NCBI GenBank assembly: GCA_029747015.1
Contig: JAKOGI010000351.1
Span: 129,501-193,500, forward strand
From: Carnegiea gigantea
Taxonomy: Eukaryota; Streptophyta; Magnoliopsida; Caryophyllales; Cactaceae
Direction: 5' to 3'
DNA: 64,000 nt
Of the stretch, positions 23,472 to 34,970 are shown in pieces. How positions within the stretch are numbered: the stretch's first letter is position 1; each line of letters begins with the position of its first letter. Position numbers and translations under genes: made by a program. The notes under the pieces are model-generated. The model saw nothing but the letters and a program-made list of their open reading frames with translations, had not been told where the DNA came from and did not search any database.

Positions 23472-23740
23472 TTGACGGATAAGGGGGCATCTAATCACAT
23501 GTCGGGTAATTTGGCTCTCTTCTTGGACCTACGTAATATTTCTCCAATTCAAGTGCGTCTTCCGCATGGTGGACGGACCAATGCCACCAAGAAGGGTACC
23601 TTTCACATTAGTCCTAGGCTCACACTTTGCAATGTCCTTTATGTGCCACGGTTGACAGTCAGTCTTGTGGTTGTTGGTTCTTTGGACTGTTTTGTGCTGT
23701 TTTCTGCATGTGTATTTTACGGGACTGCACTTCGAGGACC
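23472..23740 (+). pseudogene. Copia element 2 aspartic protease remnant
   Basis: TDKGASNHMSGNLALFLDL is the protease active-site region. The usual D-(S/T)-G-A reads D-K-G-A. It is followed by LCNVLYVPRLTVSL, the typical end of the protease fold. The enzyme would cut the Gag-Pol precursor. The motif change and lack of a continuous upstream frame make it inactive. Confidence 0.7.
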
Positions 23741-23772
23741 TTGATTAGAGTGGATAGGAAGCAAAGGGGGGT

Positions 23773-24840
23773 GTGTACCCGTATCAACCGGTGACTGTGG
23801 CTACTGCTACAGCAATGACAACAATGGACCTGTATGAGCTGTGGCATCGACGTGTAGGGCACCCAGCCGGTCAACCTTTATCTCATCTTCTGGACATTTC
23901 GGATGGACCACATCTTAATAAAAGCTTGTGTGGTGTTTGTTGTCGAGGTAAGCATACTTGCTCCACTTTCCCTTCTAGTACAAGTTGTGTGTCAGACAGT
24001 TTTATTTTGATTCATTGTGACATTTGGGGACCATATCGGAGTAGTACTTTTTCAGGTGCAACATATTTTTTTTCTATTCTGGATGATTTTAGTCATGCTA
24101 TCTGGGTGTATTTAATGCATGATAAGGGTCAAGCTGGCAGTTTACTTTGTAATTATTGTACTCTAGTCCAAAATCAATTTGGTAAATCTGTGAAGATTAT
24201 CCGCATTGATAACAGACAAGAATTTGATTTTATCCCTACGCGTCAATTTTATACATCACATAGCATTCTTCATCAAACTTTGATAGTTGACACTCCTTAA
24301 CAAAATGGTCGTATTTAGCGAAAACATCGTCACGTTCTCGAGGTCGCCAGGGACCTTCGCTTTCAAGCCAATATTCCTATGGAGTTTTGGAGAGAATGTG
24401 TTCTCACAGCTGCGCATCTTATTAATCGTACTCCATCAGGTGTTCTCCATAATAAGACACCTCATGAGCTTTCGTTTGGTACTATTCCAAATTACACTCA
24501 TCTTTGGGTATTTGGTTGTCTTTGGTACGCTCATGACAAGACCTGAGATAAATTTGCCCCACGGAGTCGACATTGTGTCTTTCTCGGGTATCCCTCGAGT
24601 AAGAAAGGCAAAGTTGTTGATCTTGAAACCCATAAGTTCTTCGCATCTAGTGATGTGAAATTCGTAGAGGATGTGTTTCCTTTCATCCCTGTACCTACTG
24701 ATCCTCTCTCATCTGATGCTATTCTACCACCTATGTCATCAACTTGGGAGCTTGTTAACAACTCCGGTGCTCCCTCACCGGCAGGGGGAGACCCAGCTCT
24801 GCACCTTCTGAACCTAGTCCTCCTGTCTCCGAGGTGAAAC
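23773..24840 (+). pseudogene. Copia element 2 integrase remnant
   Basis: The pre-integrase zinc-binding region is clear (LWHRRVGHP, then CGVCCRGKHT), followed by the catalytic core with FSILDDFSHAIWVY (Asp) and IRIDNRQEF (Asp). The catalytic Glu codon in the QNGR-ERKHRH block is a TAG at 24316-24318. Further on are [18 protein letters not shown] and HCVFLGYPSSKKGKVV in shifted frames. The domain order and spacing are normal for copia, but the protein cannot be active. Confidence 0.8.
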
Positions 24841-25109
24841 AGGCTATTTCTCCCTCTCTAGACTTGGGGCGCGGTAAATGCACCAAGCGACCTCCTGCAG
24901 CACTTTAAGGTTACGTCTGCAATACTGCTCAAGTCCATAACTACCTTACGCCTCTTGCGCCCACCAATCGCTCTAGCGATCCCAGGTATCCTCTGGCCAA
25001 TTATGTTTTTTATGAATCTTTCTCTCCTGCTTATGCATAATTTTTAGATATAGTCAATTCAGGAACAGAGCCATGATCTTATTCCAAAGCTAACACAAAT
25101 CCAAATTGA

Positions 25110-26600
25110 TGTGTAGCCATGCGCAATGAAATTAGTGCACTCGAAAAGAATAGGACTTTGTTAATTATTTCTCTATCACCTGGAAAGAAACCTATTGGCT
25201 GAAAATGGGTTTATAAAATCAAGTATAAATCTAACAGTTCCATCAAATGTTACAAAGCTCGGATCGTTGTTTGAGGTGATACACAACTTGAAGGGCTGGA
25301 CTACACCGAGACTTTTGCTCATGTCACCAAAATAGTTAGTGTTCTTGTGTTCCTAGCTGTGATACTCATTAAGGGGTGGGAGTTAAATCAAATGGACGTT
25401 AACAATGCCTTTCTTCATTGCGATCTCCACGAGAAAATCTATATGCGACCTCTTCCTGGTTTCTCCCTTTCACATCCAAACAAGGTGTGTCGGCTCCACA
25501 AGTCCTGCTATGGTCTCTGGCAGTCACCTCGTAACTAGTTTACTAAGCTCAACTATACTCTCAGCTGTTATGGTTTTACTTAGTCTCGTGCCGATCATAC
25601 TCTCTTCACACTTTGTAAAGGTGATATCTTTCTCTCCATCTTGGTATATGAAGATGATTTAATCCTTGCTGGGAACAATAGTGATGCTTGCTCTACCTTC
25701 AAACAATATCTAAATGCATGTTTCCAGCTTAAAGATCTTGGTCCTATGAAATATTTCCTCGGTATTGAGGTCACTCGAAACCCTACTGGGCTTTTCCTTT
25801 CTCAACGTAAGTATGCCTTGGACATTCTAGCCGAGTCTGGTCTCACTGCATCTAAGCCTGCTCCCTCTCCAATGGAGCAAAATCACTCCCTTGCTCTCAC
25901 TAATGCCTCTTTGCTCACAGACCCAGTACCGTATCGCCAGCTTATTTGACGTTTGGTTTATCTTACCATTACTGGCCCAGATATTTGTTACACTGCTCAT
26001 GTTTTATCACAATTCCTACTGTCACCTCGCCAACAACACTGGGACGCTGTTGTTAGAGTTCTTCGTTATCTCAAAGGTGCTCCAGGCCAAGGTCTCTTCC
26101 TTTCTGTGGACAACACTCTCCAAATCCAAGCATATTGTGACTCCGATAGGGCTAGTTATCCTCTTACTCAGCATTCGGTAATCAGTTATTTTGTTACCTT
26201 GGGTCATTCTCCTATTTCATGGCGGATTAGAAGCGGCCTATTATTTCTAGATCTTCAGCGAATGCTGAGTGTCAACCCATGGCGTCACGACTTGCGAACT
26301 CACTTGGCTTAAGTCTTTTCTAGCCACTCTCAGGGTTCATCGTCAACAACCTATACGACTTTTCTGTGACAACTAGGACGCTCTGCATATAGCCTCAAAT
26401 CCAGTGTTCCATGAACGAACCAAACATATACACTATCATTATGACCGTGAAAAACTTCTTGCCAATCACATTGTTACTTCTCATATCCGGACCCATTAGC
26501 AAGTCGCAGATATATTCCCCAAAGCTCTCGATCATCAACCATTAGAGTATCTACATGGCAAGTTGGGCATTCGCAACCTTCATGCTCCAGCAAGAGGGAG
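25110..26600 (+). pseudogene. Copia element 2 reverse transcriptase and RNase H remnants
   Basis: RT blocks: WVYKIKYK, LNQMDVNNAFLHCDLHEKIY, VCRLHKSCYGLWQSPRN, then LVYEDDLILAGN, where YVDD reads YEDD. After this come LGPMKYFLGIEVTRNPTGL and YALDILAESGLTASKP. RNase H blocks: QQHWDAVVRVLRYLKGAPGQ, IQAYCDSDRAS, then HSPISWR and ANAECQ in other frames. Stops separate most blocks. The region ends at the purine tract before the 3' LTR. Confidence 0.8.
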
Positions 26601-26602
26601 AG

Positions 26603-26785
26603 TATTAGCGATATGATAATGTCAGCGGGATACAAATTCTTTGTATATTATTTGGTAAATCTGTAAATATTCTATAGATTATTTTCTTTCCTAAAATTAA
26701 GTCTCTAGCTTGCATATATCTATGCATCTCTGATGAATAGAAGGCAGAAAATTCATGCCTCAAATTGTTCGTTATCAATTTATCA
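26603..26785 (+). repeat. 3' LTR of copia element 2
   Basis: 183 bp partner of 22016-22198, starting TATTAGCGATATG directly after the purine tract GAGGGAGAG and ending TTTATCA, followed by ATCAT. The most visible differences from the 5' LTR are near its left end. Confidence 0.75.
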
Positions 26786-28196
26786 ATCATGGAAATATTG
26801 GGGCAGATACATGCCCAAATCAATAGTGGAAGTTTCTTAAAGCATTGAAATAAAAGGTATATGTAACATATGATATCCGCCAATGAGAGATCACTAGAAA
26901 TGCTATGAAAGAGCTAGATCCCACTTCCCTTCGCTGTACGAAGCACCTATTACACTTTGAACCTGTTACACAATGTATCGTCATTCTCTTGGAATCAATC
27001 TAAGTGCTTGGAAACGTAACCCCTCCATCCCCACCCCTTTTTCTAGCCCAAAGTGAATGTTGTAGCTATATAGAATATAATAGGAATGAGCTCACCAATC
27101 TATTATATGTCAGTAAAAATTAAAATCTCATAGCTTAATTGAACTTAGAACCAATTAAAAAATTACAATTGCCAAAACTTAGAACCAATCAAATGCGACC
27201 ACTGACATCGACTTATATTCCGAAGTGCTCTATACTTTCAATGACAGTTCACTTAGAACATAGAATCAAAAAGCTTATATTTGCTCAACTAATGAGTCAA
27301 TATGTTCTTCTGGCTACTTAATTTAGGAAGACTATGATGTTGCTTCCATTCAAGTGGGCACCTCGTGCAACAACTAAATACAAGTGGCCACTTGCACAAT
27401 GGCTGTTAATTAGGAATCTATTATAATTGAGGCATTGTGTCTAGCAGAACTCTACACTCCATGGATTGGACATTGTCTTATTGGGGGCATTAAGCAATAT
27501 GCATGCTTTTATCAAATCAATGTAATAAGATTACCTTTTTCCTGGCAGTCTGGTGTTTTGCATGGTTTGACTCCAGGATAAATAGTCCTTTCGTATTAGC
27601 CATGGCCAAGTCCAATTATTTCATTATTTTCTAGAGAATACTCTCTGGTTTTTATAGATTGCGATAGATGGCAGGGGATGGTGGCTTGGACGAGTCCAGC
27701 TGGCCAGAACAAAGCCCACACTGTTTCATTTACTGAGTATCACCTTATCCAATGATTAGGATTTTTTCAGACTGGAAAGTGGACACTATCCTTGCCTTGT
27801 AATGGGCTGCACGAGAAGGGCTCGAAGCACATATAGGGTTTACTGAGTCTAGCCTGTGGACAACCCAGCTAGGATCCCATACAGATGGTTCCCTAAGCAT
27901 ATGAATACTGCAGGTGCTCCAAGCTTGTCAGCATGCGGTGACAAGACAAAGCAGACAAGGGCTGTATACATAGAATTAAAATGCCACCAGCTTGAACTGA
28001 GTTTTGAAGAAAGGACTCAAAAATTACTTTTTTATAATTTTAGTTATTTCTTGGACTTCATAACCAATGATAAGAAAATGATTGTGAAGACTACAATGTA
28101 CATGGGAAATTTTACTCACCTTAAGAATTTTGAGAAAAGGTCTTGGTGGAAAAAATTGCTTTTTGACCGCCTCATTGTTCTTGTTAGCTTCTGTTG
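26786..28196. other. Unassigned sequence, possible old host DNA
   Basis: No family could be recognised. The longest plus-strand frame (27856-28215, 119 codons) has no known motif. Its end runs into the MITE at 28197, so it is probably chance. No PGG-domain sequence that would complete ankyrin remnant A was found here. Confidence 0.4.
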
Positions 28197-28588
28197 GGCT
28201 CTGTTAGCTCCTTAGGAAAATTAGTGGAAAGAAAAGTTCAAGGAAAAAAATGTGAAGGAAAAAAATGGGAAGAGAAAGTTTTTTTCTCTTGTTTGGATTG
28301 AGAAAAAAATATAAGAATTTGAATGAGAAATTTAAATGTTGATAAATTACTTGAATTATGTTCATATCACCTAACCAATGTGAGGTTGGAGGAGGTTGTG
28401 AATTTTTTCCAAACTTTCCTTACAATTTTATAAGAAAAATTTTATTACTTGTTTCTAACAATTTTTCCACCTAATTTTTCTCTATATTTTTTTCTTTGTG
28501 ATTTTTTCTAAATCAAACACAAGAAAAAAACAGTCACTTTTTCAAATTTTTTTCTTTCCATCAAATTTTTCAAGGTCCAAATGGAGCC
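28197..28588. mobile_element. MITE with about 45 bp imperfect terminal inverted repeats
   Basis: 392 bp, ends GGCTCTGTTAGC and, reverse-complemented, GGCTCCATTTGG. Both ends share GGAAAGAAAA and, further in, TCTTGTGTTTG-like and TTTTTTTCTC blocks in inverted orientation. It is flanked by TTG on both sides (28194-28196 and 28589-28591). A 3 bp duplication with a GGCTCTGTTTGG-like end suits Tourist/Harbinger-type MITEs. No coding capacity, as expected. Family assignment is inferred from ends only. Confidence 0.65.
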
Positions 28589-28830
28589 TTGATGAGTAAG
28601 TCCAATTAATGTTTTATACAAGACAAGATCTTGTACAGAGTAGTTGCTTTGCACGTTCTTATGACATTTCGTTGCTCAGCTTATTATTTACATAAGCACA
28701 TGGGCAGTTACCTTCTAATGTTAAAGGGGTGCTGCTGTTGTCATAAATTGTCGATATGTCCCTATGGTTAATGAGATAGACTTGAAATGTGTTGGGCTTC
28801 TCTCGCGCATGTTCAAACCCTGCTATCGAT

Positions 28831-28920
28831 GTTTTTTTTCCCGCCTTTTGGTTCTCCCATGCTCAGCTATTAGTCGTTTTTTTCCCGCCTTTCGATTCTC
28901 TCATGCTCAGCTATTAGTTA
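28831..28920. repeat. 45 bp tandem duplication
   Basis: Two units starting at 28831 and 28876, each with TTTCCCGCC, a TTCTC block and CATGCTCAGCTATTAGT. They differ at a few positions. No gene is associated. Confidence 0.85.
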
Positions 28921-29149
28921 AGTTCAACTCAGTCAAACAACACCTTATTCTCCCAATAGAAGCTAGTCCGAAGACTTAGGGCTTTCATTATTGTTTGCTC
29001 ACAGCAGTGTGCAGTCAATGCAATGTAAATCTGTTAACACACCATGTATAACCTAAAAGCAATGATCCATTGAGGTAATGAAACAAAGCCAAAGTAATCT
29101 TCTGGTTAAACATTTGTTATGCTTTACAAGTAAGTTCAAGTTGAGATAT
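28921..29149. other. Unassigned spacer before copia element 3
   Basis: No gene or repeat recognised. Ends with GATAT, the left target-site candidate of element 3. Confidence 0.4.
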
Positions 29150-29764
29150 TGTTGCGTTTCGTGGCCCAAAATCAAAGAAACAGCACAGTGGGACCGTGCT
29201 AGGTGACACAGGCATGTCAGGCCGAAGAAGCGACAATGAAAGGCAGGCAGGGAATTGCCCCGGGCAAGCCGTGCCACCCAGGCACGGGGTGACCGTGCAA
29301 CCCAGCGCGGCTGTGCGACTTTCCCAGATCGGGCGTGGGCTTCTTGGCGGCTAGGGTTTACATCTTAGCGTACAGTCTTCTTGGCGGTTAGGGTTCTCCT
29401 CTAGGAGTTAAACCCTGGACTTATAGACTCTATATAAAGAAACCTTGCCTAGGATCTAAAATTGTTCCATAACTAAGTAAACACAAAACACATTGAGAGG
29501 TAGAGAGCATTTTGAGAGAGTGTGCAAGAAAGATTGTAATCCTACTATTGGATCGAATCACTTGTTGTGATTGCAATTGCTTTGTACTCTCCCTGCTCAT
29601 ATGGTGGATTAATTGCGCTCGTCGCTGTCCATGGTTTTTCTTGCATGGGGTTCTACATAAATCTTATGTATTATTGCTTTGTTCTTATTATCGTTCTTTA
29701 AATGTCTGAATATCTGTTTAATCCTATTGCTTCCGTAACTAAAGTCGCTCAATTTTCCCTAACA
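29150..29764 (+). repeat. 5' LTR of copia element 3
   Basis: 615 bp, starting TGTTGCGTTTCG and ending CCCTAACA. It contains a CTATATAAAG TATA box (about 29431) preceded by a GC-rich block with palindromic CACGG/CCGTG elements (29240-29330). The 3' LTR is 23 bp shorter, mainly in that GC-rich block. Confidence 0.85.
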
Positions 29765-29789
29765 AGTGCTATCAGAGCCTTGGTTTGGG

Positions 29790-30680
29790 ATGTCTTCAAT
29801 TATAAAGGTTGATATTCAGAACTTTCATGGGGAGATTAGTTATAATCTCTAGAAGCTACAGATGAGACTAGTTCTCATCCAGCATGGGTTATGGAAGGTT
29901 CTGCAAGGACCTTACAAGAAACCCGAGAAGATGACTGATGAAAAATGGGCACCAGACTAAAAGAAGGGGCGTGGAATGTTGACGGATGAGGAATAGGAGG
30001 AACTAGAGTTGAAGGCAGTTTCAGCCATTCAGCTGTGCCTGGCGTCACTTGTCCTGCGAGAGGTGCTCGATAAGGCTACTGCGATGGATCTGTGGATTCG
30101 GCTAGAGGAACTCTACATGACAAAGAGTTTAGCCAACAAGATCCGTTTGAAGGAAAGGTTGTACACCTTTCATATGGATAAAGGTGCTCCTATTCAAAAA
30201 CATTTGAATGAGTTTAACTCTATTCTTATTTGTTTGGAGAGTCTGGATGTAAAGATTGAGGATGAGCATAAAGCTATTCTGCTTGTTGTGTCTTTACCCC
30301 CTCCTATGAACACTTTAAGGAGATTATGCTATACAGTAATTCCGATACTATATCGTTTGAGGATGTCAAGTTTAATTTGTTGTCTAAGGAGAAATTTGAC
30401 CATGATATCCATGCTGATCTGACTGACGGATTAGTTGTTAGGCATAGAACAACTGAGAAAATGGGAAACGGTAATAAAAAAAAGAACTGTTCTAGGTCTA
30501 GGAATCCTCATTCTAATAAGACCTGTAATTACTTTGGTAAATTAGGTCATATTCAGGCTAACTACTGGAAGCTGAAGAATAAGAAAGGGAAAGAGGAAAA
30601 GGAGAAAACTACTACAACTGATTGTGTAGTAGAGTCAGAGATGGTGATGTGTTGCTTGCTATCATGTCTTTGGCTACCAC
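29790..30680 (+). pseudogene. Copia element 3 gag remnant
   Basis: Begins at ATG 29790 (MSSIIKVDIQNFHGEISYNL) with a stop at 29850 and two more before 30000. It then reads KAVSAIQLCLASLVLREVLD, IRLKERLYTFHMDKGAPIQK and LNEFNSILICLESLDVKIED, a classic UBN2-type copia Gag. After a shift near 30330 the frame continues as SFEDVKFNLLSKEKFDHD with the knuckle CNYFGKLGHIQANY, where two of the three Cys are replaced. The particle protein could not be made intact. Confidence 0.8.
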
Positions 30681-30936
30681 CTCTGAGAAGCGGTTAGGTG
30701 ATGATTGGGTTTTACATTCTGGTTGTACGTATTACACGTGTCCTCGTAGGGACTGGTTTATCACTTATGCGCCTGTTGATACTGGGGTTGTACTTATGGG
30801 CAATGATGCTGAGTGCAAGATTGCAGGAATAGGTACTGTGCAGATTAAAACCCATGACGGTATGGCTAGAACCTTGTCTGAGGTTCGTCACCTACCTGAT
30901 ATGACTCTTTGCTTGATCTCTTTGGGTACTCCATAG
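30680..30936 (+). pseudogene. Copia element 3 protease remnant
   Basis: The active-site region reads DDWVLHSGCTYYTCPRRDWF. The catalytic Asp of D-S-G-C is His. Then come LMGNDAECKIAGIGTVQIK and LSEVRHLPDMTLCLISLG, the end of the protease fold, with a stop at 30934-30936. In a working element this enzyme would process the polyprotein. Confidence 0.75.
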
Positions 30937-31079
30937 ACTAATGGTTTTAGGATTAGCATAGAGAATGCTGTCCTAAAGGGGGCCATGGTAGTAATGAAGG
31001 GCCTGCGGCAAGGAAGATTCTACATCCTATAAGGAACTACAGTTACAGGAGTAGCTGCAGTTAGTACAACATCAGCAGA

Positions 31080-31990
31080 TGTTAACAATACAAGGTTATG
31101 GCACATGAGATTGGGTCATATGAGTGAGAAAGGGATGACCATTCTAAGTAAGAAAGGCTGTCTGGGTAGCGCTGGTATGGGTAAGCTTGATTTTTGTGAT
31201 CGCTGTATATTTGGGAAATAGAAGATGGTGAGTTTCTCTAAAGCGAAGCATCATAGTTAGGGGATCCTTGATTACATTCATTCTGATCTATGGAGTCCTT
31301 CGAAGGTTCTTTCTCTTAGAGGTAAGTGCTACATGTTGACTTTTGTTGATAATTTCTCATGCAAAGTTTGGGTTTACTTCTTGAGACAGAAAAATGAGAC
31401 ATTCTCCATGTTCAAGAAGTTCCAGGCTCTAGTTGAGAACCAGACTGGGAGAAAGATCAAGAATCTTAGGACTGACAATGGTCTTGACTTTATTAAGCCA
31501 GAGTTTAATGAGTTCTGCAATGGCATAGTCAGGCATAAGACTTTGGTTGGGAAACCACAGCAGAATGGAATTCCAGAACGAATTAATAGGACTCTACTGG
31601 AGAAAGCCCACTGTATGCTTTCTAATTCAGAGCTTTAGGATCACAAAGCTCTCTGGGCTGAGGCTATTTTTATAGCCTGCTATTTGGTGAATCATTCACC
31701 ACACACCTCCATCGACTTTCAGATTTTGGAAGAAGTATGGTCAGGTAATCCTATTGGTTATTCTGTTTTAAGAATATTTAGATGTCCTATTTATGCCCAT
31801 GTGAATAATGGGAAGTTAGCCCCCAGGGCTGTCGAATGCATGTTTCTTGGTTATGCATCTGAGTCTAAAGGATACCGCATGTGGTGTCCTGAGTCTAAGA
31901 AAGTCACTCAGAGCAGGGATGTAACTTTCAATGAGACTGTTATTTTATCTTCTGGAACGGATTCTGCTGTTCCTTTTACTGGTGCAGGTG
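31080..31990 (+). pseudogene. Copia element 3 integrase, nearly complete
   Basis: The pre-integrase region (LWHMRLGHMSEKGM, then LDFCDRCIFGK) is followed by the catalytic core: LTFVDNFSCKVWVYFL (Asp), LRTDNGLDF (Asp), QQNGIPERINRTLLEKA (Glu). The D-D-E residues are retained. The C-terminal part SVLRIFRCPIYAHVNNG and ECMFLGYASESKGYRMW follows. Stops at 31219, 31258 and 31636 and one at 31993 break it. Confidence 0.8.
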
Positions 31991-32121
31991 ATTAGGAGGA
32001 TACCAGTAAGTGTATGGCGATAGAAGTGGAGGTCGTTGCAGCTCAAGGTGGAGCTACTGATCAGCCCAATAGGGAGGCTCAGGTTACTGAACTTGGTACT
32101 ATCAGTTATGATTAGCCTCAG

Positions 32122-33754
32122 GTGGAGGTTGATCACTCTATAGCTCGTGATCGTCCTCAGAGGGAGGTCAACTGGCCTACTCGCTACAATAATAATGAGG
32201 GACTGATAGCATATGCACTTTCAATTGCAGAGGAGGTGCCTGAAGGTGTGGAACCTTTAACCTATTATGAAGCAATCTCCTACCCAAGTTCAACTAATTG
32301 GATCCTAGCTATGCAAGAGGAGATGGAGAGTCTGCAGAAGAATCGGACTTGGGAACTGTGTGAGCTACCTAAAGGCCGGAGAGCCTTAACTGCCAAATGG
32401 GTGTACAAGAGAAAGGAGGGCCTTCCTAGAGTTGGATGCAAGGTGGAAAGTATGCTTGGTTGTTAATGGTTGCAACCAGAAGAAAGGTATTGATTACAAT
32501 GAGGTATTTTCACCTGTTGTTAGACATACCTCCATTAGAGTGCTTCTTGCATTTGTTGCCTTGTTTGATCTGGAGTTGGAGCAGCTTGATGCGAAGACTG
32601 CATCCCTTCATGGGGAGTTGGAGGAGGAGATCTACATGAAGCAACCTAAAGGTTTTGTTATTCCTGGGAAGGAACAACTGGTTTGTAGGTTGAAGAAGTC
32701 CTTGTTTCAACTTAAGCAGGCTCTTAGGCAGTGGTACAAAAGGTTTGACACCTTTATGATTGCATAAGGATACACACATAGCCGATATTATAATTGTGTG
32801 CATTTTAGACAATATTCTGATGGTTCCTATATTTACTTACTATTGTATGTTGATGATATGTTGATTGCCTCCAAGGATAAGTCCTCAATCAGCAAGTTGA
32901 AGTCTCAACTTAGTAAGGAGTTTGAGATAAAGAACCTGGGTGCAGCAAAGAAGATTCTAGGCATGGAGATTCAGAGGGATCGAAAGGCTGGTAAGCTATA
33001 CTTGTCTCAGGGACACTATCTTGAGAAAGTACTAAACAGATTTAATATGGGCAGCTGCAAGGCAGTTTTTACACCCCTTACTGTACATTTCAGATTATCT
33101 GCTAAGTGTTGTCCATAATCTAAGGAGGACATTGATAGGATGTCTAATGTCTCTTATTCTAGTGATGTTTGTAGTTTGATGTATGCTATAGTATGCACTA
33201 GGCCAGACTTGTCACATGTTATGAGTGTGGTAAGTAGGTATATGCATAATCCTAGAAAGGATCATTGGGAAGCTGTGAAGTGGATCCTTCACTATGTGAA
33301 AGGTACTGTTAACTATGCTGGTGATCTTGATAGGAGAAGGTCCATATCTAGGTATATCTTCACTATGTGTGCAGGTGCTATTTCTTTGAAAGCATCGCTT
33401 CAGTCTATTATAGCTTTATCTACTATAGAGGCTAAGTATGTTGGTGCAACTGAAGGAGTGAAGGAAGCTACTTGGTTGAGGGGCCTTGTTATTGAGCTTA
33501 GAGTTCCACAGGCTACCACTGTGGTATTTTCTGATAGCCAAAGTGCAATCCACTTGACTAAGAATGATGCCTACCATTCAAAGATCAAGCACATCAGCGT
33601 CCAGTATCACTATGTCAGAGATACAGTTGCTGCAGGAGAAATAGTTGTGAGGAAGATTCACATTTCGGAGAATCCTACGGATATGTTGACCAAGCCTCTC
33701 CCTATAGCTAAGTTCGAGCATTGCTTGGACTTAGTTAGCATTCACAGTATTTGA
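32122..33754 (+). pseudogene. Copia element 3 reverse transcriptase and RNase H
   Basis: RT blocks in order: NWILAMQEEMESLQKNRTWE, LTAKWVYKRKEG, a frame change near 32430, then VFSPVVRHTSIRVLLAFVAL, LEQLDAKTASLHGELEEEIY and LFQLKQALRQWYKRFD. Next are LLLYVDDMLIASKDKS (intact YVDD) and FEIKNLGAAKKILGMEI. RNase H: SDVCSLMYAIVCTRPDLSHV, IIALSTIEAKYVGATEG, VFSDSQSAIHLTKNDAYH and NPTDMLTKPLPIAKFEHC, ending at a stop at 33752. The polymerase is broken by a stop near 32766 and another near 33117, with a short RNase H deletion around 33340. Confidence 0.82.
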
Positions 33755-33854
33755 GCACCCTTTGGGGCATTGCCTCTTGGGGGGCATCACCCTTCGGTGT
33801 GCGGTGATGGTGTTAGAGAATTGGTGATTGCAGATTTCGATCCAAGGTGGAGAT

Positions 33855-34446
33855 TGCTGGGTTTCGTAGCCTAAAATGAAAGAAACGGCAAGGTGAGATC
33901 GTGCCAGGCGACACGGGCGTGTCAGGCCGAAGAAGTGATGACGAAAGGCAGGCAGGGAATTGACACGGGTAGGTCGTGCCACCCAGCACAACCGTGCGGC
34001 TTTCCCAGTTCGGGAGCAGGCTCATTGGCTGCTAGGGTTTGTGTATTAGCGTACGGTCTTCTTGGCGGGTATTGTTCTCCTCTAGGACTTAAACGATGGA
34101 CTTCTAGACTCTATATAAAGAGACCTTGCCTGGGATCTAAAATGGTTCCATAACCAAGTAAACATAAAACACATTGAGAGATAGAGAGAGTTTTGAAAGA
34201 GATTACAAGAAAGATTGTAATCCTGTTATTGGATCGAATCACTTGTTGTGATTACAATCGCTTTGTACTTTCCCTGCTCAAATAGTGGATTAATTGTACT
34301 CGTCACCGTCCGTGGTTTTTCCCGCATTGGGTTTTCACGTAAATCTTGTGTGTTATTGCTTTGTTCTTGTTATCGTTCTTTAAATTTTTGAATATCTGTT
34401 TCATCCTATCGGTTCCGCAACTAAAGTAGCTCAATTTTCCCTAACA
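33855..34446 (+). repeat. 3' LTR of copia element 3
   Basis: 592 bp, starting TGCTGGGTTTCG and ending CCCTAACA. It has the same TATA region (CTATATAAAG, about 34111) and CT/AG-rich leader as the 5' LTR, and is followed by AATAT. Confidence 0.85.
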
Positions 34447-34944
34447 AATATTGAATAAGCCATAAAATTGGATAGTTTCGCATTCTATGGTGTTCTGTAG
34501 AGCAAGTATTATCTTTAAGTAATGATTACAAAATTTAAACAAAGATCCAGCATTATCTTTAAGTAACTTGAAATGAGCTATTTCTGACATTATTTTGCTT
34601 GTTCCTAGTTAGCCTTTCCTTAGTTAGCTTAAATTATTATTGATATTCTTTGTTCTATTTGTAAAAAATTATTGAATTGATCTACTTCAAATTACTTCTA
34701 TTTGATATAAAAATAAGGTAAGTCGAACATGACAACCGGTTTACCATTGTAAAATAACCTATAGGAAATGTAATAAAAAAGAGTGATATTGGATGGCTTT
34801 GCAATCAAAACATAGGATAAGAACTGTTATCCTATTTCATTGACATCACCGTCTTTCTTAACCTTTTCAACCCTCACGTCGCCATGGGTGAAGGCACATG
34901 CTCAAAATTACAAAGCGAACTGTGACCTATACCCCCCGACCCCC
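34447..34944. other. Unassigned AT-rich sequence upstream of ankyrin remnant B
   Basis: No gene recognised. If remnant B was once a gene, its start and promoter would be in or just after this stretch. A short frame at 34840-35034 crosses into the LTR of element 4 and is not a gene as such. Its middle (about 34945-34970, PKVSLLNVL) is the start of the ankyrin similarity. Confidence 0.4.
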
Positions 34945-34970
34945 CCAAAAGTGTCTCTGCTAAATGTTCT

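Larger units (their letters stand above)
22016..26785 (+). mobile_element. Ty1/copia element 2, complete but decayed
   Basis: Plus-strand element with 183 bp LTRs (22016-22198 and 26603-26785). It has a primer site TGGAATCAGAGC (one change from the usual TGGTATCAGAGC) at 22199-22210 and a purine tract CAAGAGGGAGAG ending at 26602. Flanks are ATCAA and ATCAT, a 4-of-5 match to a 5 bp target duplication. Gag, protease, integrase, RT and RNase H follow in copia order, all with stops. Confidence 0.85.
29150..34446 (+). mobile_element. Ty1/copia element 3 (TNT1-94-like), complete with LTRs
   Basis: Plus-strand element with LTRs at 29150-29764 and 33855-34446. A primer-site-like GTGCTATCAGAGCC follows the 5' LTR, and a purine tract AAGGTGGAGAT precedes the 3' LTR. 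Flanks GATAT and AATAT (34447-34451) fit a 5 bp target duplication with one change. Gag, protease, integrase, RT and RNase H are in standard order. Many motifs are preserved, but several frames are broken. The wording of Gag and RT resembles the TNT1-94 group. Confidence 0.88.

Noticed and set aside
27856..28215. A 119-codon plus-strand frame
   Set aside because: No recognisable domain, and its end overlaps the MITE. Could not be supported as a gene.
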